Notes: generated by a model not told the origin, from the sequence alone. A DNA stretch of 64,000 bases from Desulfolinea sp964487745 (GCA_964487745.1 CAZASG010000017.1:1-64000); one strand, 5' to 3'. Counted from the first letter of the stretch, positions 49,588 to 59,012 are shown. A program made the numbers and translations.

Positions 49588-50502
49588 ATGATTCCCATGC
49601 AATCTCTCAAGCTCAATGACCAAACCCTCATCTGGGGCGAACGCACTTATGTAATGGGCATTCTCAACGCAACGCCTGATAGCTTTTCCGGCGATGGGCT
49701 ATTACCCCCCTCTAGCCCCCCCCATTTTCAAGAAAAATGGGGGGGGAATCAGGGGGGGGCGTTAGCCCAAGCTCAAGAATTTGTCGAAGCTGGCGCGGAT
49801 ATCCTCGATGTGGGCGGTGAATCAACCCGTCCCGGCTCTGCGCCTGTGGATGCGGATGAAGAGCTGCGGCGCGTCATCCCGGTTATTCGTGCAATAGCTG
49901 AAGAGATGCCCCAAATGCTTATTTCCGTGGACACCTACAAGGCTTTGGTCGCCAAGGCCGCACTTGACGCGGGTGCGCACATCGTCAACGATGTGTGGGG
50001 ACTGCGCGCGGACCCGGAACTTGCTTCCGTTGTGGCGGTAGCGGGCTGCCCTGTAATTTTGATGCACAATCGCTCGAACCCCGCGAGTGTCGAAGTGCGG
50101 GAGCAGTTGGGGAAGGCGTATGTCGGCGCAAAATACGATGACTTGCTCGAAGATGTCAAAGCTGAATTGCTCGAATCGGTCAAGATCGCCGAGCAAGCCG
50201 GGGTCAGGAGCGATGCGATCATCCTCGATCCGGGAATCGGTTTCGGGAAAACGGTCGAACAGAATCTTGAATTGAATAATCGTCTGGATGAAATCCGTGC
50301 ATTGGGGTATCCTGTGCTTTTGGGTCCATCCAGAAAATCTTTCATAGGCTACACTCTCGATCTGCCCGCCGACCAGCGCGTGGAGGGGACAGCGGCATCC
50401 GTTGCAGTTGGCATTACTCGCGGCGCGGATATCATCCGCGTGCATGATGTGAAAGAGATGGTGCGCATTGCTCGCATGACCGATGCGTTGGTAAGAGCAT
50501 GA
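49588..50502 (+). CDS. folP: Dihydropteroate synthase
   Basis: A TIM-barrel enzyme joining p-aminobenzoate to dihydropterin pyrophosphate. Signature segments are MGILNATPDSFS (residues about 21-32), DVGGESTRPGSA, NDVWGL, HNRSN, ILDPGIGFGKT, LLGPSRKSFIG and RVHDV. The 304-residue length includes about 13 extra residues (about 38-58) in the mobile loop after TPDSFS. This extension is encoded by a C8/G8 palindromic repeat inserted in frame. ATG 49588 or 49597 is the likely start. The stop overlaps the next gene by 4 bases. Confidence 0.92.
   Translation: MIPMQSLKLNDQTLIWGERTYVMGILNATPDSFSGDGLLPPSSPPHFQEKWGGNQGGALAQAQEFVEAGADILDVGGESTRPGSAPVDADEELRRVIPVIRAIAEEMPQMLISVDTYKALVAKAALDAGAHIVNDVWGLRADPELASVVAVAGCPVILMHNRSNPASVEVREQLGKAYVGAKYDDLLEDVKAELLESVKIAEQAGVRSDAIILDPGIGFGKTVEQNLELNNRLDEIRALGYPVLLGPSRKSFIGYTLDLPADQRVEGTAASVAVGITRGADIIRVHDVKEMVRIARMTDALVRA
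49705..49759. repeat. C/G-rich palindromic repeat inside folP
   Basis: Arms with C8-ATTTT and AAAAT-G8 around a CAAGA-type loop, then TCTAG/AATCA mismatched spacers and outer C6/G8 runs. It lies in the folP reading frame and adds residues LLPPSSPPHF and then QEKWGGNQGG. Confidence 0.8.
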
Positions 50503-51815
50503 GCGAAGAACGAGTACGACATTTACTTTTTACGGCGATTACTGCCATCAAGAGCGGGGAAAAGAAAGCCGCCAGGAATTATCTTGATCGCGCTTTATAT
50601 TCCGCCAGAGACCCAAATAAACTGGCAGATATCTGGTTTCATCTGAGTGAGATCGAAGAAGACAAAGCAGAAAAACGCAAGGCACTTGAAGAAGCTCTCT
50701 CCTATCGTATGACCCATGCGCGTGCCCGGCGTGCTTTGGCGGTTCTGGATGGCAGGCTGAAGGAAGAGGAGATCATCAATCCCGATGCCATCCCCGCGCC
50801 TTCCACGGAAGACGGCAACGCAAGCGCGGATCGTTTCATGTGCCCCAGTTGTGGTGCACGGATGAGTTTTGCTCCTGATGGGCAAACGTTGACCTGCGAC
50901 TTTTGCGAGAGCGGCAAAAGTGTCGCTGAAGGGGGCGGCACAGCTGAAGAGCGGGATTTCTTCAGCACGATGGCAACCCTGCGCGGACATTCCAAACCTG
51001 TTGCACGGAAAGTTTTCCACTGCGATGGCTGTGGCGCGGAATTCATCCTGCCCCCGAACGATATTTCAGAACCCTGCGCTTATTGTTCCTCCCCGCATGT
51101 TGTCAGCCACGAAGAAACGCGCGAACTCCTCGATCCGGATGCGATCATCCCGCATGCTTTCGATCAACGTCGTGCGGCGCTGATTTTGGTGGACTGGGTG
51201 AAAGACCATCAATTTACCCCGCAAGGAAAGGTACTGCCTCCGCGCGGATTTTATCTCCCGGTCTGGACATTTGATTTCGCGGGCACGATCCGCTACAGTG
51301 GGGAACGCTATGAAACCCAGCGACGTGGTTTTCAGGAAGAAAGAGTCGTTATTAAAGAAAAGGGCGATCATCCCGTTTTTATTGACGATCTTGTCATCCC
51401 TGCCAATCATCAATATCAGAAATTTATTCTGGAATTGATCGATAGCTATAACTTGCTTGATGCCAAACCCTACGATGCACGCTATCTCGTCAATTGGGCG
51501 GCAGAAGCATACGAGATCGCCTTGGGTGATGCCTCCCTCGAAGCACGCAGCCGCGCATATAAAAGCTATAAGGAGAAAGTGCGCCGCCAATATAGTCATC
51601 TTTCTAATTTTAGAACTTCCTCGGCGGATATGGCGGTTGATTCTTATAAATTGCTCATGCTGCCGATCTGGATCACCACCTATCCCTTTGATGGAAAGGA
51701 ATATCATGTCTTCATCAACGGGGAGACGGGCGCTGTAGAGGGCGAGTTGCCTAAATCCGCGAAAAAGCCCAGGAAGAAAAACAAATTCATTGATTGGCTG
51801 AACGAGGAGATCTAG
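50499..51815 (+). CDS. Zinc-ribbon protein with helical N-terminus
   Basis: A 438-residue protein of unknown function. The first about 90 residues are helical and TPR-like. Two zinc-ribbon units (CPSCGARM ... CDFCESG, about 113-147, and CDGCGAEF ... CAYCSSPH, about 178-205) follow; the remainder (about 220-430) is a mixed domain with DPDAIIPHAFDQRRAALILVDWVKDHQF. This organisation resembles zinc-ribbon proteins that guide membrane or cell-surface assembly, but no function is assigned. It overlaps folP by 4 bases and lies 21 bases before the PBP-like gene. Confidence 0.75.
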   Translation: MSEERVRHLLFTAITAIKSGEKKAARNYLDRALYSARDPNKLADIWFHLSEIEEDKAEKRKALEEALSYRMTHARARRALAVLDGRLKEEEIINPDAIPAPSTEDGNASADRFMCPSCGARMSFAPDGQTLTCDFCESGKSVAEGGGTAEERDFFSTMATLRGHSKPVARKVFHCDGCGAEFILPPNDISEPCAYCSSPHVVSHEETRELLDPDAIIPHAFDQRRAALILVDWVKDHQFTPQGKVLPPRGFYLPVWTFDFAGTIRYSGERYETQRRGFQEERVVIKEKGDHPVFIDDLVIPANHQYQKFILELIDSYNLLDAKPYDARYLVNWAAEAYEIALGDASLEARSRAYKSYKEKVRRQYSHLSNFRTSSADMAVDSYKLLMLPIWITTYPFDGKEYHVFINGETGAVEGELPKSAKKPRKKNKFIDWLNEEI

Positions 51816-51836
51816 CGTAAATTACGCATTTTTTTC

Positions 51837-54608
51837 ATGTCATCCACCCTCAACATCCTCCGCAGTCGGCGCAGACGGCGTACAGAATCCTCTTCCCGTT
51901 TTGAAGAGCGGAGTCGTTTTGCGGGTTTCGGGTGTGTAACTCTCTTCAGCCTGCTTTTATTATTCTTCAGCTTTTCCTTTGTCTTTTCTTATCGCAGCGT
52001 CACTGCCGACCTGCCCGCTGCCAGCGATTTGGAGACCCTGCTCAATCCACGCAACGGACTTTTGTTCCAGCCGACGCGCATCTATGATCGCAGCGGCGAA
52101 GAACTCATTCATCTCTTTGCGTCTGAAGACACACCTCGCCGTTATATTCCCCTCGGTGTGGAAAATCCCCAACATCTTCCCGAAGAACTTATCCAGGCGA
52201 CCCTCGCTCTCGCCGACCCCGATTTTTGGCAGCATAATGGTTATCGCCTGAGCGGTGAACCCACCCTCACCCAAATCCTTGTGCGCGATCTGCTCCTCTG
52301 GGGCGAAGAACCCTCCTTGCGTCGTGATATGCGCGAAATGCTCCTTGCTGCCCAACTCACGCAGGATTATGGTCAGCAGCAAATTCTCGAATGGTATCTC
52401 AACAGCGCCAATTTTGGGCACAACGCCTATGGCGCAGAATCCGCTGCACAGCTTTATTTTGGCAAATCGATCACCGAGTTGAATATCGCCGAATCGGCTA
52501 CTCTCGCAGCCGCCAGCCAAAGCCCCGCCCTCAATCCCCTCGATGCGCCCACAGCCGCCTATCAACGTCGCCAGGAAACCCTCTACATCATGGAAGAACT
52601 GGATTTGCTGGATGCAGACGAAGCGGATGCAGCGCGTCGCACGCCTTTCGACCTGCCCTCGTACGAAGAATCAGAAAAGCCGGCTCCGGCTTTTATCTCC
52701 CTACTTCTGACCCAATTGGATACCGTTTATCCCCGCGAGCGGATCGAGCGCGGCGGGCTGACCATTATCTCTACCCTCGATCTTGATCTGCAATCCAACG
52801 CAGCTTGTGCGCTCGCGGCGCAGGTCGCCCGCTTGAGCGAGCGTTCCGCTGATGAATGCGATGCTGCCCGTCTGCTGCCCACGCTCCCCTCGGCGGATGC
52901 TGTCCAAAATGTCTACGCCAGTGCGCTGATCCTCGACCCTGAAAGCGGGCAAATTCTGGCGGCAGTTGGCGAGACTACGCTGACTGGCGAATCCGCTAAT
53001 TTGGCGCTACACAGAGCTGGGTCGAGTGTGACGCCCTTTATCTATTTGACCGGTTTCACGCGCGGGCTGAGTCCGGCGTCGCTCTTGTGGGATATCCCGA
53101 CCGAGAGCGGCATCCAGAATTACGATGGCACTTTTCATGGCCCCATGCGTTTGCGAACGGCGCTGGCGAACGATTATCTCGTCCCCGCGCAGGGCGTGTT
53201 GGCACAGATGGGCACCGAAAACGTGACGCGTATCTCGCGCTCTTTTGGGCTGGATTTTGACGCGTTGGCTTATGAAAATGCGCTGATCTCCCCGCTTGAT
53301 CTGGCTGCTGCCTATGGCACATTTGCCGCCGAAGGGACATTGAGCGGGCAGATCGTGGACGAGCGGTTACAGCCCATTGGTGTTCTCGAAGTGCGCGATG
53401 CTGCGGGGAAAGTCTGGCTGGATTGGAGAACGCCTCAGTCGCAGCCGGTGGTCACGCCGCAATTGGCATATTTGATGAATGATGTGCTCAGCGACGAGAC
53501 CGCGCGCTGGGCGAGCCTTGGCACACCGAATGCGCTCGAGATCGGGCGCCCTGCTGCTGTGAAGATCGGGCAAGTGGCAGATGGGCGCGAAGCCTGGACA
53601 GTCGGCTCCACGCCGCAGCATACGACACTGGCCTGGATGGGGGCGGAGACTGCTTTCTCGCCCGAAGCAGCGGCAGGGATTTGGCACGCGTTGATGAAGC
53701 GCGCCAGCGCCGATCTACCCGCCGAAGGTTGGGATGCGCCGGTAGGCATTACTGAGATGGATGTTTGTGACCCATCCGGTTTGCTGCCCACAGCCGATTG
53801 CCCGAATATTGTGCGGGAAGTTTTTCTGAATGGCTCTGAGCCGAGCCAATACGATAATCTTTACCGCACTTTTGAAGTGAACCGAGAAACCGGCTATCTG
53901 GCGACGGTCTTCACCCCGCCAGAGTTGGTCGAAGAGCAGAAATTTCTGATCGTGCCCGCGGAAGCTCGTCAATGGGCAGAAGCGGCGGGATTGGAGATGC
54001 CGCCCACCTCCTATGACGCGATCCAGTTGCCGCCGCGCTCCGAGAATGCCTATATCACCTCCCCGGCGCTTTTTGCCGATATGCGTGGTGAATTTGCCGT
54101 CATGGGGACGGCTGGCGGGGAAGACTTCAAATACTATCGGGTCTCGGTGGGGCAGGGCTTGAATCCCCAGGCGTGGACGCAGATCGGCGACGATGTCTAC
54201 GAACCCGTGCAGGATAACGTGCTGGTTTCATGGAATACGAGCGAGTTGAGCGGGCTTTATGCGATCCAGTTGATGGTGGTTTACCAGGATAATCGCATTG
54301 AGTTGATCACTACCCAGATTAGCATTGACAATGAAGCGCCGAGCCTACGTATTTTGTACCCACAGGATGATGAAGTGATCGACTATCTGAAGAATAGGCA
54401 GATCGATTTTCAGGTGCAGGCGAACGACAACCTGGGCTTGGATCGAGTTGAGTTTTATATCGATTTTCAACAGATCGGTGTGCTGGATGCATCCCCCTTC
54501 ACATGGACATGGGCAACGGGCACGGGCAATCATCATCTGAAAGTGGTTGCCTATGACCGAGCGGGGAATATGGTTGAAGAGGTGGTGCGGTTTAAGGTGG
54601 AAAGATAA
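51837..54608 (+). CDS. Penicillin-binding-protein-1 homologue with degenerate active sites
   Basis: A 923-residue class A PBP-like protein: short cytosolic N-terminus, one membrane helix (about 30-52), glycosyltransferase-51-like domain (about 100-270), transpeptidase-like domain (about 350-620), a linker and a C-terminal Ig-like domain (about 825-923). The GT51 catalytic Glu of the ED motif is Ala (A126, in ALADPDFWQHNG). In the transpeptidase domain the SxxK lysine is Thr (T399 in GSSVTPF), the SxN motif reads DYL, and KTGT is KIGQ. The fold is clear but both activities are probably lost. Confidence 0.85.
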   Translation: MSSTLNILRSRRRRRTESSSRFEERSRFAGFGCVTLFSLLLLFFSFSFVFSYRSVTADLPAASDLETLLNPRNGLLFQPTRIYDRSGEELIHLFASEDTPRRYIPLGVENPQHLPEELIQATLALADPDFWQHNGYRLSGEPTLTQILVRDLLLWGEEPSLRRDMREMLLAAQLTQDYGQQQILEWYLNSANFGHNAYGAESAAQLYFGKSITELNIAESATLAAASQSPALNPLDAPTAAYQRRQETLYIMEELDLLDADEADAARRTPFDLPSYEESEKPAPAFISLLLTQLDTVYPRERIERGGLTIISTLDLDLQSNAACALAAQVARLSERSADECDAARLLPTLPSADAVQNVYASALILDPESGQILAAVGETTLTGESANLALHRAGSSVTPFIYLTGFTRGLSPASLLWDIPTESGIQNYDGTFHGPMRLRTALANDYLVPAQGVLAQMGTENVTRISRSFGLDFDALAYENALISPLDLAAAYGTFAAEGTLSGQIVDERLQPIGVLEVRDAAGKVWLDWRTPQSQPVVTPQLAYLMNDVLSDETARWASLGTPNALEIGRPAAVKIGQVADGREAWTVGSTPQHTTLAWMGAETAFSPEAAAGIWHALMKRASADLPAEGWDAPVGITEMDVCDPSGLLPTADCPNIVREVFLNGSEPSQYDNLYRTFEVNRETGYLATVFTPPELVEEQKFLIVPAEARQWAEAAGLEMPPTSYDAIQLPPRSENAYITSPALFADMRGEFAVMGTAGGEDFKYYRVSVGQGLNPQAWTQIGDDVYEPVQDNVLVSWNTSELSGLYAIQLMVVYQDNRIELITTQISIDNEAPSLRILYPQDDEVIDYLKNRQIDFQVQANDNLGLDRVEFYIDFQQIGVLDASPFTWTWATGTGNHHLKVVAYDRAGNMVEEVVRFKVER

Positions 54609-54628
54609 GTTCTTGCTCGCTGCTCTTC

Positions 54629-54761
54629 GCCCCCCTGTCCATCGCTTCGCTCTGGACATCCCCCCAAATGCTTCGCATTTAGGGGGATTTTCTTCTCGCT
54701 GTTCTCCCCTAAATTCCACGCTTTTGGAATTTGGGGGAGATGTCCAAAGGACAGAGGGGGC
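54629..54761. repeat. Long imperfect palindromic element, CCCCCAAATT family
   Basis: Inverted halves GCCCCCCTGTCC, GGACATCCCCCCAAATGC and then, after a hairpin-rich centre, ATTTGGGGGAGATGTCC and GACAGAGGGGGC. It fills the gap between the PBP-like gene and the response regulator and ends in the latter's stop codon. Smaller internal hairpins are present. Confidence 0.75.
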
Positions 54762-55420
54762 TATAAAATCCCCAACTCCCTCGCGCGGATGGCAGCCTGC
54801 GTGCGGTCACGTGCGCCAATCTTTTGCAGGATGCTGGTGACGTAATTTTTCACCGTTCCCTCCGCAAGATGCAGGGTGTCGGCGATTTCCTTATTTGTGC
54901 GTCCCTGTGCCAGAACTTTCAAAATCTCGATCTCGCGCTCGGAGAGCGGTTCAGGGAGTGAGTCCGCGCTGGCGGAGTCTGCCGGTTTGAGCCGCGCAAA
55001 TTCAGAGACGACTTTCCGCGCGACGGAGGGGGCGATCAAGGTTCCGCCCTGGGCGACTGTGCGGATGGCGTCTGCCAGCTCTTTCCCGGAGACGTCTTTG
55101 AGCAAATAGCCCGATGCGCCTGCGCGCAGACCTTCAAAAATATATTCATCATCATCGAAAGTGGTCAGGATGAGGATATTGGCTTCGGGCCAATCCGCTT
55201 TGATACGGCGGGTGGCTTCGACGCCGTTCAGGTTGGGCATACGTACATCCATCAAAACGATGTCGGGGCCCAGGTTTCGATAAGCGGTAACGGCTTCGAG
55301 GCCATCTTCGGCTTCACCGGCGACATCCAGATCGCTTTCGAGTTCAATTAGCGTACGCAGACCGTCGCGCATCAGGCGCTGATCGTCTACGAGTAAAACG
55401 CGGATCAGATTAGGCATCAT
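54761..55420 (-). CDS. NarL/FixJ-type response regulator
   Basis: A 219-residue two-component regulator. Receiver domain about 6-122 with the phospho-acceptor D58 (DIVLMDVRMP) and acidic pair at 12-13; LuxR-type helix-turn-helix about 150-215 (LSEREIEILKVLAQGRTNKEIADTLHLAEGTVKNYV). The start ATG 55420 follows GGAGG by 9 bases and overlaps the histidine kinase stop region. The longer 55543 start would be inside the kinase gene. It is the partner of the adjacent kinase and probably controls the LiaF-like genes upstream on the same strand. Confidence 0.93.
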   Translation of the reverse strand: MMPNLIRVLLVDDQRLMRDGLRTLIELESDLDVAGEAEDGLEAVTAYRNLGPDIVLMDVRMPNLNGVEATRRIKADWPEANILILTTFDDDEYIFEGLRAGASGYLLKDVSGKELADAIRTVAQGGTLIAPSVARKVVSEFARLKPADSASADSLPEPLSEREIEILKVLAQGRTNKEIADTLHLAEGTVKNYVTSILQKIGARDRTQAAIRARELGIL

Positions 55421-56633
55421 TGTGAGATTCCTCCGTGGGGATAGGGAGACATATACAAATTTGGGCACCGCCTTCGGGGTTGGCTTCGAGGCGCATCCTG
55501 CCGCCGAGTTGGGCAGCCCGTTCTTCGATGCCGCGCAAACCAAAGCCGAGTTTGTCGGCGTTGTCAGGGAGACCGATCCCGTCGTCGCGCAGGGTCAGGT
55601 TGATTTCATCGTTTTCGATTGTCAATATCATCCGCACGTGTTTTGCCTGGGCATGACGCTGTACGTTGGTAAGGGCTTCCTGTGCGGCGCGGTAGATGGC
55701 AACGCGATATTCATTGGATAGATCGGGAAGTTTATGGGCGAAGGCCATCTGTACTTCGATCTCGGTGGCAGCCTGAAAGTTTTCGCCGAGAGATTTGAGC
55801 GCGCTTTTGAGCGAGAGATCGGCTTGGAGCGGCTCACGCAGAGTGGCGACCGCGCTGCGCAACTCGCTCAAGCCAGCGCGCATCTGTTCTTTAACGGTAG
55901 CAACCATCTCCTCCGCGCGATCCGGATCTTCTTTCACGAGGCGTCCTGCCCCTTCGAGCTGGACGATGGCAACGGTCAGACGATGTCCCAATGTGTCGTG
56001 CATCTCGCGGGCAAGACGGTTCCGTTCCTCCGAGACAGCCAGGCGCTCTGCCTGGGCAGCATATTGTTGCAGTTTCGTATGTGCTTCGCGGAGTTCTTGC
56101 AGGAGAGTCTGGCTCTCCTGACGGGCGGCTTCAGCCCGGGCTGCGGATGCAGAGAAAGCGCCGAAGAAAATAAAACCACCAGCATAAATGGGAAACCCGT
56201 ACAATGCGGCTGCGCCACCACCGAGGAAGAAAAGACTGGCCATGGTGATGAAGGTGAAGGCAACGATCCACAAATACCCGTTTCGATTGGGTTGAAGCGT
56301 GGTTGCTTCGGCACTGAGAATGAAGAAAAGAATAATGACAAATTCGTGATGTGGCGGCAGGCTCAACAAGCTGATGATAATAATGGTTTGAATGCCAAGA
56401 TAAAGATTGGAGGGCAGGGGACTTTGCACAAGGACATATTCGCGGATGACGAGAAAAAAGATAAAGATGAAATATAGGCCCAGTACGACCCAGCGATATT
56501 CGCTTCCATCACGAAAATAGTCGATCAAGCTGGGAATTGAAACCGCCAGTGCTGTTAGCAGACCGCTCAAATTTCGGATGGAAAAATATTCGGGGATGGT
56601 GAAGCGAGGGATGCGTTCGATGAGTTCTTTCAT
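55410..56633 (-). CDS. Sensor histidine kinase (HisKA_3 family)
   Basis: A 407-residue membrane kinase. Residues about 20-165 contain five or six hydrophobic segments; a coiled linker leads to the HisKA_3 dimerisation helix with H212 in LAREMHDTLGHRL, and the ATPase domain has the N box (AQEALTNVQRHAQA) and the G boxes DDGIGLPDNADKLGFGLRGIEERA. It resembles LiaS/VraS-type kinases. Its 3' end overlaps the response-regulator start by 11 bases. Confidence 0.93.
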   Translation of the reverse strand: MKELIERIPRFTIPEYFSIRNLSGLLTALAVSIPSLIDYFRDGSEYRWVVLGLYFIFIFFLVIREYVLVQSPLPSNLYLGIQTIIIISLLSLPPHHEFVIILFFILSAEATTLQPNRNGYLWIVAFTFITMASLFFLGGGAAALYGFPIYAGGFIFFGAFSASAARAEAARQESQTLLQELREAHTKLQQYAAQAERLAVSEERNRLAREMHDTLGHRLTVAIVQLEGAGRLVKEDPDRAEEMVATVKEQMRAGLSELRSAVATLREPLQADLSLKSALKSLGENFQAATEIEVQMAFAHKLPDLSNEYRVAIYRAAQEALTNVQRHAQAKHVRMILTIENDEINLTLRDDGIGLPDNADKLGFGLRGIEERAAQLGGRMRLEANPEGGAQICICLPIPTEESHNDA

Positions 56634-56656
56634 GAGAATGATGATACCCTAAGTTT

Positions 56657-56690
56657 CAGGAGACTGTCACTTTCGAGCGACAGTCTCCTG
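56657..56690 (-). terminator. Hairpin between the LiaF-like cluster and the kinase
   Basis: 12-bp arms CAGGAGACTGTC and GACAGTCTCCTG around about 10 bases, in the 65-base gap between the kinase ATG and the end of the upstream LiaF-like gene. On the minus strand it could cut read-through from the LiaF-like genes into the two-component genes. Confidence 0.65.
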
Positions 56691-56698
56691 TGAAATAT

Positions 56699-57847
56699 TT
56701 ATCTCTCGCGGATGGAGATATTACCAATGCCTTGGTCGATATGAAGCTCAATATAGTTATCGGCTTCGTCAAAATCAGGCGATATGTAATTATCATCGCT
56801 CTGGATGTAACCAGAGGGGACATTCAGTCCGGAGATGCCGCGATCAACATTGATCTTTGCAGCCATACCCTCGGGGATGTAGATGACGATCTCGCCGACA
56901 CCGCCATCGACCTTGAGCGTGATCTGCCCTTCATCGGGTAGGGTTACAATGGTTTGCCCAACGCCCCCCTCGATACGAGCATTGTACTCGCCCGCAGGCA
57001 ATTCCACTGTGGTCTGCCCAACACCGATATTCAGGTCGATCTCGGTCACTTGCAGGTTGCTTAGATCAAGGTCTGATTCGCCTACCCCAAGGGAGATATT
57101 CAGATCAAGCGGAATCTCTTCTGTCAGCGCTAGATCCCATGAAAGGCGCGGGGTGCTGCGCCCGGGGAAGCTGACCGAGGAGCCGGGCGCCCAATCGCTG
57201 TGGAGGCGGTAGGTGATCTCGTCTCCTTCCAGTTCGTAACTCTGACGAATAGTCTCACGTTCTACAGAGAGGATCGTGCCTTCAATGAGATTCTCGTCAT
57301 CAGAGAGCGATTCCACGATCAGTTCACCTACGGATGAGTCGATGCGGATGCTGGCGAATTCAGCGCCATCCAGGGGTTGCGAAATATCCTGTCCGGTGAC
57401 GGTATCCCCAACAGGGACAACACCGTCCACACCGCTGACGCCACCTGAGAGCCAGAGCCCGCCGACGAGCAGTGCCAGTGAGAGACCCACGCCAATTGTC
57501 GACAACCAGATGTTTTTACGACCGATGAAGATCTCAAGACCTACCGCAATGATGATGACGGGCCACAACCGCCAGATGGTCATCCACGAATCCCAGCCAA
57601 GGTAGCCAAGATTGCTTGCCATGAAAATAGCGCCTATCCCAATGGTGAAGGTGGGACCTGCAATTCCACGGTTGCGGGCGAGGTCGTTCAATCCCAGCAG
57701 GATCAACAGGACGGGCCAAAATTTGAAGATATTATCCCAAATCCCTTCGCCGAGTAAGCCCAAGTTCTGGAAGAGGAAGGCTAAACCGACGATGATCAGA
57801 ATAGCGGGCCAAAGAATATTGGGGCGATGATTATCGTTGTAGCTCAT
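56699..57847 (-). CDS. LiaF-like membrane protein with beta-repeat domain
   Basis: A 382-residue protein. The first about 130 residues contain several hydrophobic helices in a repeated pattern (PAILIIVGLAFLFQNLGLL and FWPVLLILLGL, WPVIIIAVGLEIFIG) of the LiaI/LiaF membrane type. The rest (about 160-382) is a repetitive beta-helix-like domain with GVGESDLDL, GVGQTTVELPAG, GVGQTIVTLP and GVGEIVIYIPEG repeats, akin to the LiaF C-terminal and toast-rack domains that sense or present envelope stress. It is 1 base after the PspC gene on the minus strand. Confidence 0.8.
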   Translation of the reverse strand: MSYNDNHRPNILWPAILIIVGLAFLFQNLGLLGEGIWDNIFKFWPVLLILLGLNDLARNRGIAGPTFTIGIGAIFMASNLGYLGWDSWMTIWRLWPVIIIAVGLEIFIGRKNIWLSTIGVGLSLALLVGGLWLSGGVSGVDGVVPVGDTVTGQDISQPLDGAEFASIRIDSSVGELIVESLSDDENLIEGTILSVERETIRQSYELEGDEITYRLHSDWAPGSSVSFPGRSTPRLSWDLALTEEIPLDLNISLGVGESDLDLSNLQVTEIDLNIGVGQTTVELPAGEYNARIEGGVGQTIVTLPDEGQITLKVDGGVGEIVIYIPEGMAAKINVDRGISGLNVPSGYIQSDDNYISPDFDEADNYIELHIDQGIGNISIRER

Positions 57848-57848
57848 G

Positions 57849-58319
57849 CTAAACTCCTTGTTGTGTACGGCGGACGAGGATTACGCCACCGGCAATGATC
57901 AAGAGGACGGGCCAGAGCACATCAAAGGAGAGCCAGCCCAGCCAGGGGATGCCGAGATTCTCGACAAAAAGTAATGCACCGAGGGCGATGAGGGCTCCGC
58001 CAACGATCACACCCGCCTGCGGATGCGGTTTTCGGAAGGCTTCACCAATTTCCTGCCCAACGGTTTGGGCGCGTTCCGAGAAGTTCTCGGTGGTCTCTTT
58101 GAAGCTCTCCCCCCAGGTTGCGTTCTTTTCCAGCGATTCTTCGCTGGGAGCAATGATCCACAGGGCGAGGTAGGCAAGTACGCCGATGCCGCTGCCAAAG
58201 AAAAGGATCACAAAGAAGATGCGTACGAGGGTTGTATCTACGCCGAGGTAATTGCCTAGCCCGCCACAGACACCGCCTAACATACGGTCGCTTTCGCTGC
58301 GATAAAGTACAGTAGTCAT
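57849..58319 (-). CDS. PspC-domain membrane protein
   Basis: A 156-residue protein with an N-terminal PspC domain (YRSESDRMLGGVCGGLGNYLGVDTTLVRIFFVILFFG, about 5-42, with the first membrane helix), a middle soluble coiled part with FKETTENFSERAQTVGQEIGEAFRK, and two C-terminal helices (LIALGALLFVENLGIPWLGWLSF, WPVLLIIAGGVILV). PspC is the membrane sensor of the phage-shock response. The start 58319 has AGGAG 5 bases upstream; the 58340 start is less good. It fits an envelope-stress cluster. Confidence 0.88.
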   Translation of the reverse strand: MTTVLYRSESDRMLGGVCGGLGNYLGVDTTLVRIFFVILFFGSGIGVLAYLALWIIAPSEESLEKNATWGESFKETTENFSERAQTVGQEIGEAFRKPHPQAGVIVGGALIALGALLFVENLGIPWLGWLSFDVLWPVLLIIAGGVILVRRTQQGV

Positions 58320-58366
58320 TTCACTCTCCTGTTTCCACATCCATTCAAAAGGATGCGGAAGAAAAT

Positions 58367-59002
58367 CTAGTTTTTAAAGTTTTTGTAGATCACGTATCCG
58401 CCGATGCCGATCAGGGCGATGGGCCAGAGGATATTGACAAAGGTGCTCAAGACCGGCAAGGTTAAGATGCCGATGGCGGTCAGGATGCCGCCGGGGATGA
58501 AACCCCATTTCAGGCGATCTTCATATCCTGGGAGCAGGGCGATCAAGATGAAGGTCAGCCCAAGCCCGACCAGGAAGAAACCGTCCGTTTGCCCGGCAGG
58601 GAAAAGTTCTCCCAGTACAGAGACCGCTGCCAGCGAGGTCAATACACCTGCGGGGATGAGCGCCCACCAGAAATTGCGATTGGTGAGAAAGATGAGCCAG
58701 AAGCTCAACCCAATCCCGCCGAGAAATATTCCGCCGCCGAGGATGTCTCCCAACTCCGGGAAGATTAGGGAGACAAGATTGTTCAGGCTGATCGCCAGAA
58801 AAGTTGTGCCGGGGATGAGTGCCCACCAATGGTTGCGGTTGATCGTGTATACATACAGTACAGTGATGCCTGCGCCAGCGAGAATGGCTGTCCATAGAAG
58901 GGTGATCCCGCCGTGGAAAAGCCCCAGGTTTTCGAGCAGAAACAAAGCGCCTGCCGCGATCAGGACGATGCCAAAAACAATGCGCATATCGAAACGTTTC
59001 AT
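58367..59002 (-). CDS. Multi-helix membrane protein of the LiaI type
   Basis: A 211-residue protein with about seven hydrophobic segments, each a short helix pair (LLIAAGALFLLENLGLF-type, LLWTAILAGAGITVLYV, SLIFPELGDILGGGIFLGGIGLSFWLIFLTN). No soluble domain is found. Similar to the membrane parts of the neighbouring proteins, so it probably arose by duplication within the cluster. The function (membrane-stress sensor, partner of PspC) is inferred from context. Confidence 0.68.
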   Translation of the reverse strand: MKRFDMRIVFGIVLIAAGALFLLENLGLFHGGITLLWTAILAGAGITVLYVYTINRNHWWALIPGTTFLAISLNNLVSLIFPELGDILGGGIFLGGIGLSFWLIFLTNRNFWWALIPAGVLTSLAAVSVLGELFPAGQTDGFFLVGLGLTFILIALLPGYEDRLKWGFIPGGILTAIGILTLPVLSTFVNILWPIALIGIGGYVIYKNFKN

Positions 59003-59012
59003 GGGAATGCTC

